Shown: one piece after another, positions 1 through 8,296 of the stretch
Numbering within the stretch: position 1 is the stretch's first letter
How the letters are laid out: each line of letters starts with the position of its first letter
From: JBKPNX01 sp046732855
Lineage (GTDB): Bacteria; Pseudomonadota; Alphaproteobacteria; Geminicoccales; Geminicoccaceae
DNA length: 34,982 nucleotides
Assembly (NCBI GenBank): GCA_046732855.1
Contig: JBKPNX010000089.1
Span: 1-34,982, forward strand
Direction of reading: 5' to 3'
Notes under the pieces: model-generated
Databases searched by the model: none
Told to the model about the DNA's origin: nothing
The model's input: the letters and a program-made list of their open reading frames with translations, nothing else
Translations under genes and position numbers: made by a program

Positions 1-230
1 AATTACCCGCGGCTGCGGCGCCATCGAGATCGGCGCCGAGCTGGCGAATGAGGCTGCTCTCAGCGAAGCGCATCGAGAGCCGGCAGGCGCTCAGGCCGGA
101 GGTCCAGGCTCGCGCCTCGAAGCCGTCGTCGATCCGAGATCCGGGGCATGTGTCGCCCTGGCGTGTGGCCGTCGACCGCCTCGATGGTATAACGGGCCGC
201 TGCATGCCGATCAGCCACAGGGAGGGAACG
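1..230 (+). other. Left edge, no assignable complete gene
   Basis: No complete gene can be supported before the cupin start. The reading frame beginning at base 2 has GC-rich third positions over about the first 35 codons (a RGCGAIEIGAELA-like stretch). It could be the tail of a gene entering from the left, but it runs on open through the cupin gene in another phase, so no end can be set. Confidence 0.2.
185..193 (+). promoter_or_regulatory. Candidate extended -10 promoter of the cupin gene
   Basis: TGG followed directly by TATAAC gives an extended -10 (TGnTATAAC), with the start codon about 38 bases downstream. No good -35 hexamer is visible 16-18 bases upstream, which is tolerable for an extended -10. 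Prediction from sequence only. Confidence 0.4.
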
Positions 231-671
231 ATGGTCGAGACGGTTCTGCCGCCGGGCATCACGCCGGCCGGCGAAGGTCAGGACGCGGTCAGCTGGAGCG
301 TGCTCGGCCACCGCTATTTCCTGAAGGCGCACGGCACGAGCTGCTTCTGCTTCGAGACCTTCGATCCGCCCGGCACGTTCGTGCCGCTTCACATCCACCC
401 GAGGCAGGACGAGTTCATCTACATGCTGGAGGGCACGTTCGACCTGCAGCTCGGCGAGGCCAAGGTCCAGGCGCGGCCGGGCGATCTGGTGCGCATGCCG
501 ATGGGCGTGCCGCACGCGTATCACAACAACACGACCGCGCCGACCCGGGCGCTGTTCTGGGTGTCGCCCGCGGGCAAGCTCAAGGAGCTGTTCGATGCGC
601 TCCACGACCTCACCGACGTCGAGGAGGCAATGCGCCTCTCGGCGCTGCACGAGGTCGACTTCGTGCGCTGA
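231..671 (+). CDS. Cupin domain-containing protein (146 aa)
   Basis: A small single-domain cupin, a beta-barrel fold that usually binds one divalent metal. Cupin motif 1 is clear: His54, His56 and Glu61 in HIHPRQDE, followed by YMLEG. Motif 2 follows the G-x5-P-x-G-x2-H-x3-N pattern with His95 in GVPHAYHN. All four expected metal ligands are therefore present. The frame is open from base 48, but the ATG at 231 is chosen because GGGAGG lies just upstream and because the cupin fold starts soon after it. There is no signal peptide, so it should be cytoplasmic. It stands alone and converges on the cytochrome peroxidase gene. The substrate cannot be told: such cupins include dioxygenases, isomerases and sensors. 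Family call strong, function unknown. Confidence 0.85.
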   Translation: MVETVLPPGITPAGEGQDAVSWSVLGHRYFLKAHGTSCFCFETFDPPGTFVPLHIHPRQDEFIYMLEGTFDLQLGEAKVQARPGDLVRMPMGVPHAYHNNTTAPTRALFWVSPAGKLKELFDALHDLTDVEEAMRLSALHEVDFVR

Positions 672-765
672 GGTCGGCGTCTAGCCACGCACCCGCCCTC
701 GATCCAGGCACGTCGCGTCCGGGGCGGCAGGCGGTCCTGGCGGGTCCGGATGTGCCAAAGAAGAC

Positions 766-788
766 GGGGAGGCTGATCCGGCCTCCCC
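766..788. terminator. Bidirectional terminator hairpin
   Basis: A perfect 8-bp stem GGGGAGGC/GCCTCCCC with a 7-base loop lies between the convergent cupin and cytochrome peroxidase genes. On the minus strand it is followed by GTCTTCTTTGG, moderately T-rich, so it best serves the cytochrome gene. Confidence 0.65.
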
Positions 789-818
789 TGGAGCAGGGCC
801 TGCGAGGCGGGTCGACGA

Positions 819-2276
819 TCACTTGACCGTGCTGGGCGCCACAGGCGTCTTTGCATCGCTGAGGGTCTCGAGGTACTCGACGATGTCCGTTTCCTGTGAC
901 TTGGTCAGGCCCAAGTTACCCAAAAGACCTCCCAGCACCACCGTCGTGCCGGGGAACTCCGGCACAGGCCAGCAATTGGCGCCGATCGCTTCCGCTGCCG
1001 TCGCCTCGTCGTTTGCGCAAATGGTCTTCTGCGGCTGGTCCGGCGGATTCGGGTTGACGGTGTCTTGGGGCGTGCCGTCGAAGCGCGTGTTGTAGTAGTG
1101 CACGATGTCGGCGAGGTTCTTGAAGTAGCCGTTGTGCATGTAGGCCTTGGTGATTCCGAGCTGATTCTTCCCGACGTTGCGCAGGGGCGGCGTCTTGAAG
1201 AGACCTTCGTCCCCGAGGCCGGCGACGTTGCCGTCAAGGTCGTGGTGAGCAAACAGACCCGGGTCCTCATCGTCACGACTTAGCTCACGATTAAAGGGCA
1301 GGGCGATGCTGTGGTAAGCCATGTCGGTGTAGAGCTGGTCCGGCTCGTTGCCGTCCGAGCCGGGGCCTTTGTTATTGTGACAGGCCGAACAGCCGGCGCC
1401 GCCCTGAGCAATGGGGGTGAAAAACAGATCGTGCCCCCGGTTCGCCTCGAGACTCAGGTTGGCGCATGGAAACTTGCCCGGCGTGGCGTCGTTGTCAAAC
1501 TGCGCCGGCCGCCTGATGCAATCATCGCGTGGCGAGCTGAACGAGTTGACGTCCGACGAGCCCTGCCACGCCGCGACCGCCACGGCAATCCGCTTGAACG
1601 AGATGTGGTAGGCTGGGGGATCGCCCTGCTGATTGCAGTCGATCGGCTCGCCCCAGGCCTGCTGGTAGAGGTCCTTGTACTTCGCCGTCTTGACGATCTG
1701 GCAGTCACTCTTCTCGCGGGTGTTCTGCTCGACGCCGGGCCGGGCGGTGGGATTCAAAGCCTGATCCGCCACCGGTCCGAGAAACTCGACGTGAGGGCTG
1801 CCGGCCGGGAGGTCGTCCGGAGTGACCGTCTCGGTGAACGCGTCCCCCACCTGGCAGTCGGGACCGTCGGTGGCGCCTCCGGGTTTGCCGCAGCCCTCGG
1901 CGCGGCCGTCCCAGAAGGCCCCGCCCGTCGTCGCGGGTCCCAAGGGACCGGGCCTGTACTCACCGAGGAAGCCCTGGACGTAACTGTTGTTCTGAGGCTT
2001 CCGGCCGCCCAAGGCTCCGGGCTGAGCACCCGGCGCCCCGACCGTCGTCTCGTTGATGTTCTCGAGCGGCAGTGTCCAGCCGACCCTCGGATCATGGCAG
2101 GAGGCGCACGCCTGCTTGCCACGCGGCGTGGACAACTGCTTGTCGAAGAAGATGTTCTTGCCAAGCAATATGAGCGCATCCCTGTTCTGCGCCGAGGCTG
2201 GCGGCGCGCCGAAGCTGAGTACGAATGCGCCGGCGGCCACCGCCGCCCCGCACAGTAAGATCCGTCGAGCATTCAT
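819..2276 (-). CDS. Diheme cytochrome c peroxidase-like protein (MauG/CCP family)
   Basis: A 485-aa exported protein with two c-type heme attachment motifs, CASCH at residues 57-61 and CSACH at 296-300. This is the hallmark of the bacterial cytochrome c peroxidase/MauG family, which reduces H2O2 or oxidises a partner in the periplasm using two covalent hemes. The C-terminal stretch AYMHNGYFKNLADIVHYYN is typical of the family and holds a possible axial Met. A signal peptide occupies residues 1-29 (ending PASA before Gln30). Six further cysteines between the heme sites (about 129, 141, 192, 214, 253, 271) could form disulfides in an unusually long inter-heme region. The ATG at 2276 is chosen over the longer open frame because GGAGG lies upstream and the signal peptide begins there. 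No maturation partner or electron donor is adjacent. Whether it is a peroxidase or a MauG-like modifying enzyme is not decidable here. Confidence 0.88.
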   Translation of the reverse strand: MNARRILLCGAAVAAGAFVLSFGAPPASAQNRDALILLGKNIFFDKQLSTPRGKQACASCHDPRVGWTLPLENINETTVGAPGAQPGALGGRKPQNNSYVQGFLGEYRPGPLGPATTGGAFWDGRAEGCGKPGGATDGPDCQVGDAFTETVTPDDLPAGSPHVEFLGPVADQALNPTARPGVEQNTREKSDCQIVKTAKYKDLYQQAWGEPIDCNQQGDPPAYHISFKRIAVAVAAWQGSSDVNSFSSPRDDCIRRPAQFDNDATPGKFPCANLSLEANRGHDLFFTPIAQGGAGCSACHNNKGPGSDGNEPDQLYTDMAYHSIALPFNRELSRDDEDPGLFAHHDLDGNVAGLGDEGLFKTPPLRNVGKNQLGITKAYMHNGYFKNLADIVHYYNTRFDGTPQDTVNPNPPDQPQKTICANDEATAAEAIGANCWPVPEFPGTTVVLGGLLGNLGLTKSQETDIVEYLETLSDAKTPVAPSTVK

Positions 2277-3050
2277 CTGTGTTTCCTCCGAAGCTCCACG
2301 TTCAGACGAGAACTCCGCCTCGTCTGTCGAAACAAACTCCCCCAATGACGCCGCCGGGGCGCCACGTACCTTCCAAGTTTTACTGCGCGTTCCTGCCAAA
2401 AGGCGCGCGGCTTTTCAGCAGAACTCTAGCCTTGGCTAATCTGCGCTTCTTTGCCACACTTTCTGGTCAGTCGATATTCCCCCTCCTTTGGCGAGCTAAC
2501 CGTTCTCGCTGGCGGGCACCTTAGGCATTTGCACGTTTGACTGTGCATTCGGACTAAAGGCGAACACGGCATCGCAGCCGCGCCCGGTCCGCACAGTACA
2601 GCCTGTCGGCTATCTCAAGATATTCCGCTCCCGAGCAGCGGCAGATTGTCGCATTGTGCGTTTCCTCACCTGTACACTCCGATTTATCGGAGAGCCGCAC
2701 CAGTCGAAACGTTAAGAAAGCATAATCTCCATGTAAACAAGATTCTGCCCCGGATTCTGGTTTTAGCGTGTTTTGCCTCATTTTCTGGCAGGAAGCTGAC
2801 GGATTGGTCGCGTGAGACGCGGTCTGATCTCAACAAACCGCGCCTTGTCAAGGGACCTTTCTCAGCGATAGGGTGACATTACACAGTCGGGGTCGCTTTA
2901 TGATTGCCATCGATGGGCAAGAGATCCAGCGATGTCGCCCTGCGATCCGGGCCTCTCACGCCGCCGCCTCGACCCTGCTCATGACCGCGAAACACCAACC
3001 CAGTAACGGGACGGCATAGCGACCGGCCCACGCTGCAGGGGAGGGAGATC
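2277..3050. other. Long lower-GC intergenic region between divergent genes
   Basis: About 770 bases with no credible gene. It should hold the promoters of the leftward cytochrome gene and the rightward SMP-30-like gene. Base composition from about 2440 to 2900 is visibly more AT-rich than the neighbouring genes. A 6-bp stem hairpin lies at 2677-2692, and a weak TTGTCA/N17/ATAGGG pair at 2845-2873. Short open frames on both strands (for example 2554-2781 and 2646-2876) lack family resemblance and codon bias. Confidence 0.6.
2677..2692. repeat. Short inverted repeat CTCCGA-TTTA-TCGGAG
   Basis: Perfect 6-bp stem with a 4-base loop in the AT-richer gap between divergent genes. It could be an operator or a small hairpin; no T-run follows, so a terminator is unlikely. 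Confidence 0.4.
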
Positions 3051-3932
3051 ATGCACCGTGCGGCGCTCGCGTTCCTTTGTCTGGCGGTGCTGCCGGCTCG
3101 GCTCTGGGCGGGCGAGGTTCAGGTCATCAATGGCGACGCGCAATTTCCCGAAGGCCCATTCTTTGCGGACGGCAAGCTGTACTACGCGGAATATGGCGGC
3201 AATCGGGTCACGACGTGGGACGGCGCTGCCAACCAGCCGCTGTGGACGCAGGACGGTTGCGGCCCGTCCGCCGTCATGCCGTTCGCGGCCGGCTGGCTCG
3301 TGACCTGCTACGACAGCGGCGCCCTCGTGCAGATCGGCGCCGACGGGAAGACGGAGCGGGTCTGGGACAAGGACTCGTCCGGGGCACCTCTCGTCGGCCC
3401 GAACGACGCAACTTCGGATGGCCGCGGCGGCGCCTATGTCACCGCATCTGGGCCGTGGGAGAGCGGCCCGATCGTCGGCAAGGTCTACCACCTCGGCGCC
3501 GACGGCGCGCTCGCGCCGGTCGCGGATGATCTGCACTACGCCAACGGCATCCAACTCTCGGCCGACCGCAAGCTGCTTTACGTCAACGAATCCGAGGCCG
3601 GGCGCGTGATCAGCTTTGCGGTGCAGGAGGACGGCAGCCTCGCCGACCGGCGGCTGTTCGTCCGGCTGACCTCGTTGGACGAGCCCGCGGACGCGTACCC
3701 GGACGGGATCAAGCTCGGCCCGGACGGCAACCTCTATATCGGCCAGTACAGCGCCGGGCGCATCGTCGTGGTCACCACCGACGGCAAGCTCGTGCGCAAG
3801 CTCGAGGTGCCATCAGCGGCGGCGCCCAATCTCACCTTCGGCCCCGACGGCAAGACCGTGTACGTGATGGCGGTCGACGACCGGGAGAACCCGCCCTACA
3901 GGGGCAAGGTCTATGCGATCGCCAATCCCTGA
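3051..3932 (+). CDS. Secreted SMP-30/gluconolactonase-like beta-propeller
   Basis: A 293-aa protein with a signal peptide (residues 1-20, ending RLWA) followed by a six-bladed propeller of the SMP-30/gluconolactonase/LRE type. The expected metal-site residues are visible: Glu34 in FPEGPFF, an Asn in YANGIQLS and an Asp in YPDGIKLGPDGNLYIG. The family hydrolyses lactones or related esters with a bound divalent metal, and exported members are often annotated as sugar lactone lactonases or NHL-type proteins. The ATG at 3051 has GGGGAGGGAG upstream at good spacing. It is transcribed alone and ends at a strong hairpin at 3957-3978. The substrate is unknown; a purely structural propeller remains possible. 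Confidence 0.82.
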   Translation: MHRAALAFLCLAVLPARLWAGEVQVINGDAQFPEGPFFADGKLYYAEYGGNRVTTWDGAANQPLWTQDGCGPSAVMPFAAGWLVTCYDSGALVQIGADGKTERVWDKDSSGAPLVGPNDATSDGRGGAYVTASGPWESGPIVGKVYHLGADGALAPVADDLHYANGIQLSADRKLLYVNESEAGRVISFAVQEDGSLADRRLFVRLTSLDEPADAYPDGIKLGPDGNLYIGQYSAGRIVVVTTDGKLVRKLEVPSAAAPNLTFGPDGKTVYVMAVDDRENPPYRGKVYAIANP

Positions 3933-3956
3933 CCGGGTGATTCCTGACACGCTTAT

Positions 3957-3978
3957 CCGGCCCGCTGCGGCGGGCCGG
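3957..3978. terminator. Terminator hairpin after SMP-30-like gene
   Basis: A perfect 9-bp stem CCGGCCCGC/GCGGGCCGG with loop TGCG lies 25 bases after the stop codon, between convergent genes. It is followed by TCGCTTCTC, with no long T-run. Confidence 0.6.
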
Positions 3979-4047
3979 TCGCTTCTCGGCCAAGCTGCCG
4001 CCCTTGCCCGGACCTGAGCCGGCGGAATCATTGCATCCGTCAGCAGC

Positions 4048-4689
4048 CTACGCGCCTGGGTCTGGGACCCTGGTCGTGTTGCGGAACTCGAGGCGCATCA
4101 GCGGCCGATCGGGGCGACGCCGTATGACTTCGCGAAAGCCGGAGCGGCGGAACGTCGAGGCGAGCCCGTGATAGAGCGAAATGGGCGGACGGTTGCCGCC
4201 GGGATCGACCGGGCAGGCGTCGAGCACCCGGGCGCCGTTCTGGCGCGCCCAATCGACCGCGCCGGCGAGCAGCGCCCGCGCGATGCCTTGCCGGCGGTAA
4301 CCCGCCCTGGTCACGAAGCAGGAGACGCCCCACACGCGCGGGTCGTCGGCCGGAGCGTCGGCCGTGGGCGCCGTGAGGCGACCCGCGCCATTCCAGCCCG
4401 GCACGTCGGCGCGGGGGCCGACCTGGACCCAGCCGACCGGGGCCTCGGCCCGATAGGCGAGCAGCCCGGGCGGCGGGCCTGCCTCGACGCGGGCCCGGAA
4501 CAACCGATGCGTGCCGGCCCCGAGCGCCGCCTCGAACTCGCGCCGCGGCATGCGCCAGTACATGCACCAGCAGTGGCCGCATGCGCCGCGCCCGCCGCCG
4601 AACACGGTCTCCAGATCGCCCCACCGGGCCGGCGTCAGCGGAGCGATTTGGATCCCCGGTGAATGGGGCGAGTTGATGGCGTGTGACAT
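4048..4689 (-). CDS. GNAT family N-acetyltransferase (213 aa)
   Basis: A cytoplasmic GNAT-fold acetyltransferase that would move an acetyl group from acetyl-CoA to an amine. The acetyl-CoA binding signature RRQGIARALL follows the beta-strand VWGVSCFVTRAGY, as in the family. The N-terminal part carries CGHCWCMYWRMP, a Cys/Trp-rich segment seen in a subgroup of GNAT proteins. Length is normal for one domain with an N-terminal extension. The ATG at 4689 has AGGCGG almost touching it, a poor ribosome site, so a slightly different start is possible. It lies about 110 bases downstream of the anti-sigma gene in the same direction and might be read from the sigma operon. Substrate unknown. Confidence 0.8.
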   Translation of the reverse strand: MSHAINSPHSPGIQIAPLTPARWGDLETVFGGGRGACGHCWCMYWRMPRREFEAALGAGTHRLFRARVEAGPPPGLLAYRAEAPVGWVQVGPRADVPGWNGAGRLTAPTADAPADDPRVWGVSCFVTRAGYRRQGIARALLAGAVDWARQNGARVLDACPVDPGGNRPPISLYHGLASTFRRSGFREVIRRRPDRPLMRLEFRNTTRVPDPGA

Positions 4690-4797
4690 CCGCCTATGCT
4701 CGTCGTCTGTCTCGAGCGGTCAAGGTCCGCTCCAGGATGGTGGTGCAAGGGCGGCGAAGCTTGACCGGCAGGAGCCCGACCGTCGTCGAGCGCCGGA

Positions 4798-5733
4798 TCA
4801 GAGGTCGACCGGGATGACCTCGCCCGAGAACAGGACCGGCCCGGTCGGGGCCCCGGTGGTCGAGCCGCCGGACGGCTCGAGGCTGACCGCCAACTTCGAT
4901 GTCGCCAACGCTTCGGCGAGGTCATGCGGCAGGTTGAGAGCCACCGTGGTGCCGCCCTCTGCGCTGGGCAACAATCCCAGGGAGCGCGGCGCGCCGTCGG
5001 ATGGCACCAACCAGACCTCCAGGGTCTTGTCGGTGAAATCGCGCGGCGGCTTGATCTTGAGCCGCAAGACGAGGCGGCCATCGGCGACGTCGAGATCGGC
5101 CACCATCATCGGCCGCGCATATTTGTCGATCAGCACCGCCACATGGCTCAGCACCGGCACGGTCGCGTCGAGCCGGCTTTCGATTCCGGCCAGCCGGTCG
5201 CCAAGCGTGGCAAACTTGCCCGAGGTCTCGGCCAAGCCCTGGGTCGCGCCCTCGATGCGCGCGAGCCGCTCGGTCAGCGCGCCGATCTCGCGCGGCGTCG
5301 CTTCCGCGGCCGCGAGCTTGGTCTCGATACCGGTGAGCCGCTGGTCGAGGGCGGCGATCTGCTCCCGCCCGAGGTCCGGTGGGCGCAGCGCGACATAGAC
5401 CGCCAAGGCCGCCGCCGCCCCGGCGGCTGCCAAACTGAAGCCCCGCCAGAACCCGAGACTCTCCCATAGCCGACCGAGCCGCTGGTCGCGCACCGGCGCC
5501 GCTGTCGGCCAGATCCGCTCCGCGATCCCCGCCCAGACGTGCGCCGGCGGCGCCACCGGCGGGGTGGACTCGGCGAGGAGGTTGAGGCGCGCCTCCCAGT
5601 CGTCCGCCAGATCGCGCAGGTGCGCGTCGTCGGCGACCAGCCGCTCGAACCGCCGCCGGGCGGCCCCCCGCAGCGTACCGAGCGCATATTCGGCCGCGAG
5701 TCGGTCGCGCAGCTCCGGATCGGCGTAGTTCAT
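4798..5733 (-). CDS. RskA-type anti-sigma factor with periplasmic coiled coil
   Basis: A 311-aa single-pass membrane protein. The N-terminal ~90 residues (YADPELRDRLAAEYALGTL and following helices) resemble anti-sigma domains that hold an ECF sigma factor, without a clear HxxxCxxC zinc motif. One transmembrane segment lies at about residues 98-117. The C-terminal ~100 residues match the RskA extracytoplasmic domain (VADGRLVLRLKIKPP, KTLEVWLVPSDGAPRSLGLLP). Between the membrane and the RskA domain lies a ~70-residue heptad-rich segment (LDQRLTGIETKLAAAE ... LARIEGATQGLAE ... LGDRLAGIESRLDA) that is unusual for the family and should form a coiled coil. Its start codon overlaps the sigma stop by ATGA, so the two are translationally coupled. 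Expected role: sequester the sigma factor at the membrane until a periplasmic signal triggers proteolysis. Confidence 0.87.
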   Translation of the reverse strand: MNYADPELRDRLAAEYALGTLRGAARRRFERLVADDAHLRDLADDWEARLNLLAESTPPVAPPAHVWAGIAERIWPTAAPVRDQRLGRLWESLGFWRGFSLAAAGAAAALAVYVALRPPDLGREQIAALDQRLTGIETKLAAAEATPREIGALTERLARIEGATQGLAETSGKFATLGDRLAGIESRLDATVPVLSHVAVLIDKYARPMMVADLDVADGRLVLRLKIKPPRDFTDKTLEVWLVPSDGAPRSLGLLPSAEGGTTVALNLPHDLAEALATSKLAVSLEPSGGSTTGAPTGPVLFSGEVIPVDL

Positions 5734-6353
5734 CGTTCCATGCAGCCCTTGAGCTGGATCAGACCCCGCCGGATCCAGCTCTTGACCGTGCCAAGCGGCG
5801 CGCCCAGGCGCCCGGACACCTCGGCGAAGGTCAGCCCCTCATAATAGGCCAGGATCATGCTCTTGCGCGGTCCCTGGTCAAGCTCTTCGAGACAGTCCCT
5901 CAGCCGTCGGGCATCCCGGCTGAGCGCGGTCAGATCAGCCGGGCCCGGCGCCGGGTCCTCCCAGCTCAGCATCATGGCATCGTCGAGCGGCGCCTCGCGC
6001 CCGCGCCGCCGCATCAGGTCGAAGCATTGGTTGCGGACGATGCGCGCAAGCCATGCCATCGCCGTGCCGCGGCCGGAGTCGAAGCTACCGGCATGGCGCC
6101 ACGCCAGGATGAAGGCATCCTGCACGATGTCCTCCGCCAGATCTCGCCTACGGACTATACTGAGCGCGAGGCCAAAAAGTTGCGCCGCCGTCGCTGCATA
6201 AAGGCTTTGCAGCGCCCTCCGATCGCCGCTGGCGCAGGCCTGCAGCAGTGCCTCCGGGCTTGGCGCCAAGGTTCCCCCCGCACTGTCGACTGCTCGAGGC
6301 CTGGCCCGCGACTGCCCGTGGGCATCGAACACGAGGGGGCGCAAGCCTGTCAA
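5730..6353 (-). CDS. ECF sigma factor (SigK-like)
   Basis: An ECF-type RNA polymerase sigma factor with only regions 2 and 4. Sigma2 spans LFGLALSIVRRRDLAEDIVQDAFILAWR through WLARIVRNQCFDLMRRRGRE; sigma4 is near the end (LAYYEGLTFAEVSGRLGAPLGTVKSWIRRG, a helix-turn-helix reading the -35 element). The longest frame starts at a TTG at 6353. A TTG at 6269, just after GGGGGGAACC, would give a 179-aa protein starting just before the conserved region and is at least as likely. The stop overlaps the anti-sigma start (ATGA). It is divergent from the DUF4331 operon, whose control region carries three TGATCCG boxes, so that operon is the likely main regulon together with autoregulation. Family sure, start uncertain, inducing signal unknown. 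Confidence 0.9.
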   Translation of the reverse strand: MTGLRPLVFDAHGQSRARPRAVDSAGGTLAPSPEALLQACASGDRRALQSLYAATAAQLFGLALSIVRRRDLAEDIVQDAFILAWRHAGSFDSGRGTAMAWLARIVRNQCFDLMRRRGREAPLDDAMMLSWEDPAPGPADLTALSRDARRLRDCLEELDQGPRKSMILAYYEGLTFAEVSGRLGAPLGTVKSWIRRGLIQLKGCMER

Positions 6354-6427
6354 GCCGCGGCGCGGCGCTTGACTCGCCGCTGGAAGCCGGGTGCCGCAGG
6401 CCTCAGTGCCCGATCATCGCGGGAAAG

Positions 6428-6486
6428 TGATCCGTCCAAAATATGGCGGATCAGCCAGTTCTGCCGCCGCACTCGGGTCTGATCCG
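6428..6486. promoter_or_regulatory. Divergent control region with three TGATCCG boxes
   Basis: TGATCCG occurs at 6428-6434 and 6480-6486 on the plus strand, and inverted (CGGATCA) at 6447-6453. The first and inverted copies form a palindrome around an AT-rich spacer that also contains CCA/TGG. TGATCC is the recognised -35 core for some alphaproteobacterial ECF sigmas (for example Rhodobacter RpoE), so these may be binding sites for the adjacent sigma factor facing both ways. No convincing -10 could be assigned. Confidence 0.5.
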
Positions 6487-6592
6487 AAAATAAATCGATC
6501 GGCTGCGCATCCAAGCCGCCGCGCCCTCTCGTAGTCCCTACCGCAGGTGCTTCCGGCCGATCAGCCGGAACTAGTCAACAGAGGAACGCAAC

Positions 6593-8194
6593 ATGACACA
6601 TTCACTGAGGCGCGCCGGAGTAGCACTGAGGCGCGCACTTGTGCTCGGCGCTTGCCTGGCGCTGCCGCTGGCCGATGCGCTCGCCGCCAGCCATCGGGAG
6701 GCGCCCGTCACCGCGATCGACCGCACCGCGGACATCACCGACTGGTACGCCTTCGTCAGCCCGGACGCCCCCGACACGGTGACCATGATCCTGGCGGTCG
6801 ACCCGCTCTTGGAGCCGGGCAACGGGCCGAACTACTTCCCGTTCGACGACAATCTGCTCTACGAGCTCAACGTCGACAACGATCAGGACGCCCGCCCCGA
6901 CATCAGCTTCCGGATTCGGTTTCAGACCGAGATCCGCCTACCGGGCGTGCCGGTCGGCTTCATCGGCGCCGGCAACGGCATCGCCGCGCCCGGGAACTCC
7001 CCGCCGCCGGTAGCTTCCGGAACTCCGCTGATCCCGCCGGCAATCACCGCGCTGGACGGCCCGGGTTCCGAGGGCCTGAGTCTGCGCCAGACCTACAAGG
7101 TCACCCTGGTTCGCGGCCATAAGGAGACTCAGCTCAGCGGCGACGGGCCCCTGTTCGCGGTGCCGAGCAATGTCGGGCCGCGCACCATGCCGGACTACGC
7201 TGGCCTGATGAGCCAGGGCATCTACGATCTCGACCACGGGGTGCGGGTGTTCGCCGGCACGACGGACGATGCGTTCTACATCGACCTCGGTGCAGCGTTC
7301 GACTCGCTGAATTTCAGGGTGATTCCCGGCCCCGGCTCGACCGGCATACCGGCGGTGCTGTCGGACGCGCAGGACGCGGCGGCGCTGCGTTTCGTGCCGG
7401 ACGACGTCTCTGGCTACAACGTCAACACCATCGCGCTTCAGGTGCCGATCAGGCTGCTGACCCGCGACGGCAACACGCCGAGCATGGACGATCCGGACGC
7501 CACTGTCGGCACCTACGGAGCGACCTATCGGCGGGGCATCGAGCTGCGCGCGCCCAAGCGGCGCGTTAAGGGCCAGGGCAAGTTCGTCCAGGTGCAGCGC
7601 ATGGGCAATCCTCTGTTCAACGAGCTGATCATCGGCACCGGCTTCAAGGACCTCTGGAGCCGCTCGAAACCCGAGGACGACGCGCAGTTCGCGGACTTCG
7701 CGCTCGACCCGTTGATCGCGCGGGTGACGCAGGCGGCCTTTGGCGGAGCATTCGATATTCCGGCGCCGCCGCGCCGCGACCTCCTGCCGCTCGTCACCTA
7801 CGCGCCGCCGATCGCGGCCATGGGCACCGACCCGGGCCCGGTCGCCGATCTGCTCCGGCTGAACGTCGGCGTGCCGCCCACCCCGTTCGGCAACGCGAGC
7901 CGCCTTGGCCTGCTCGACGGCGATTCGGCGGGATTCCCCAACGGCCGGCGGCCGCTCGACGACGTGACCGACGTCGTGCTGCGCGTGGTGGTCGGCGGCG
8001 TATTGGCCGGCGGCAACTTCAACATGTTCCCGAACACCAATCTCGGCGACGGGGTCAACGTCAACGATGCGCCGGTGCAGGGCACGTTCCCCTACGTCGC
8101 GCCGGCGCAGGACGGCCGCAACAGCCGCCACATCGACCCTGGCGAAAAGGGCTGCGCCACGACGGCGGGCCCGATCGACTGCCCGATCAACTGA
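6593..8194 (+). CDS. Secreted DUF4331 family protein
   Basis: A 533-aa exported protein of the DUF4331 family, recognised by the invariant opening of the mature chain, SHREAPVTAIDRTADITDWYAF, and by later family blocks (YNVNTIALQVP, GNPLFNELI, GFPNGRRPLDDVTDVVLR, NDAPVQGTFPY). The signal peptide ends ADALA with an AxA site at residues 29-31, leaving a mature N-terminus Ala-Ser-His. The function of the family is unknown. The ATG at 6593 has AGAGGAA upstream. It is the first gene of a rightward operon with the TPR and HupE-like genes and is divergent from the ECF sigma gene, which suggests that sigma controls it. Located in the periplasm or outside the cell. Family call strong; no activity is claimed. 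Confidence 0.9.
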   Translation: MTHSLRRAGVALRRALVLGACLALPLADALAASHREAPVTAIDRTADITDWYAFVSPDAPDTVTMILAVDPLLEPGNGPNYFPFDDNLLYELNVDNDQDARPDISFRIRFQTEIRLPGVPVGFIGAGNGIAAPGNSPPPVASGTPLIPPAITALDGPGSEGLSLRQTYKVTLVRGHKETQLSGDGPLFAVPSNVGPRTMPDYAGLMSQGIYDLDHGVRVFAGTTDDAFYIDLGAAFDSLNFRVIPGPGSTGIPAVLSDAQDAAALRFVPDDVSGYNVNTIALQVPIRLLTRDGNTPSMDDPDATVGTYGATYRRGIELRAPKRRVKGQGKFVQVQRMGNPLFNELIIGTGFKDLWSRSKPEDDAQFADFALDPLIARVTQAAFGGAFDIPAPPRRDLLPLVTYAPPIAAMGTDPGPVADLLRLNVGVPPTPFGNASRLGLLDGDSAGFPNGRRPLDDVTDVVLRVVVGGVLAGGNFNMFPNTNLGDGVNVNDAPVQGTFPYVAPAQDGRNSRHIDPGEKGCATTAGPIDCPIN

Positions 8195-8296
8195 GCACGG
8201 ATCGAGCGCCCGGGGTACCGGGGCAGCCGCGGTCACGACAAACGAGCCCGCGTGCTGACCCGGCCCCGGAGCGGCGAACAGGGGAGGTTGGAAGCC

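Noticed and set aside
774..780. TGATCCG at the cupin/cytochrome terminator as a sigma-factor site
   Set aside because: It is the loop of a terminator between convergent genes, so chance occurrence is the simpler reading.
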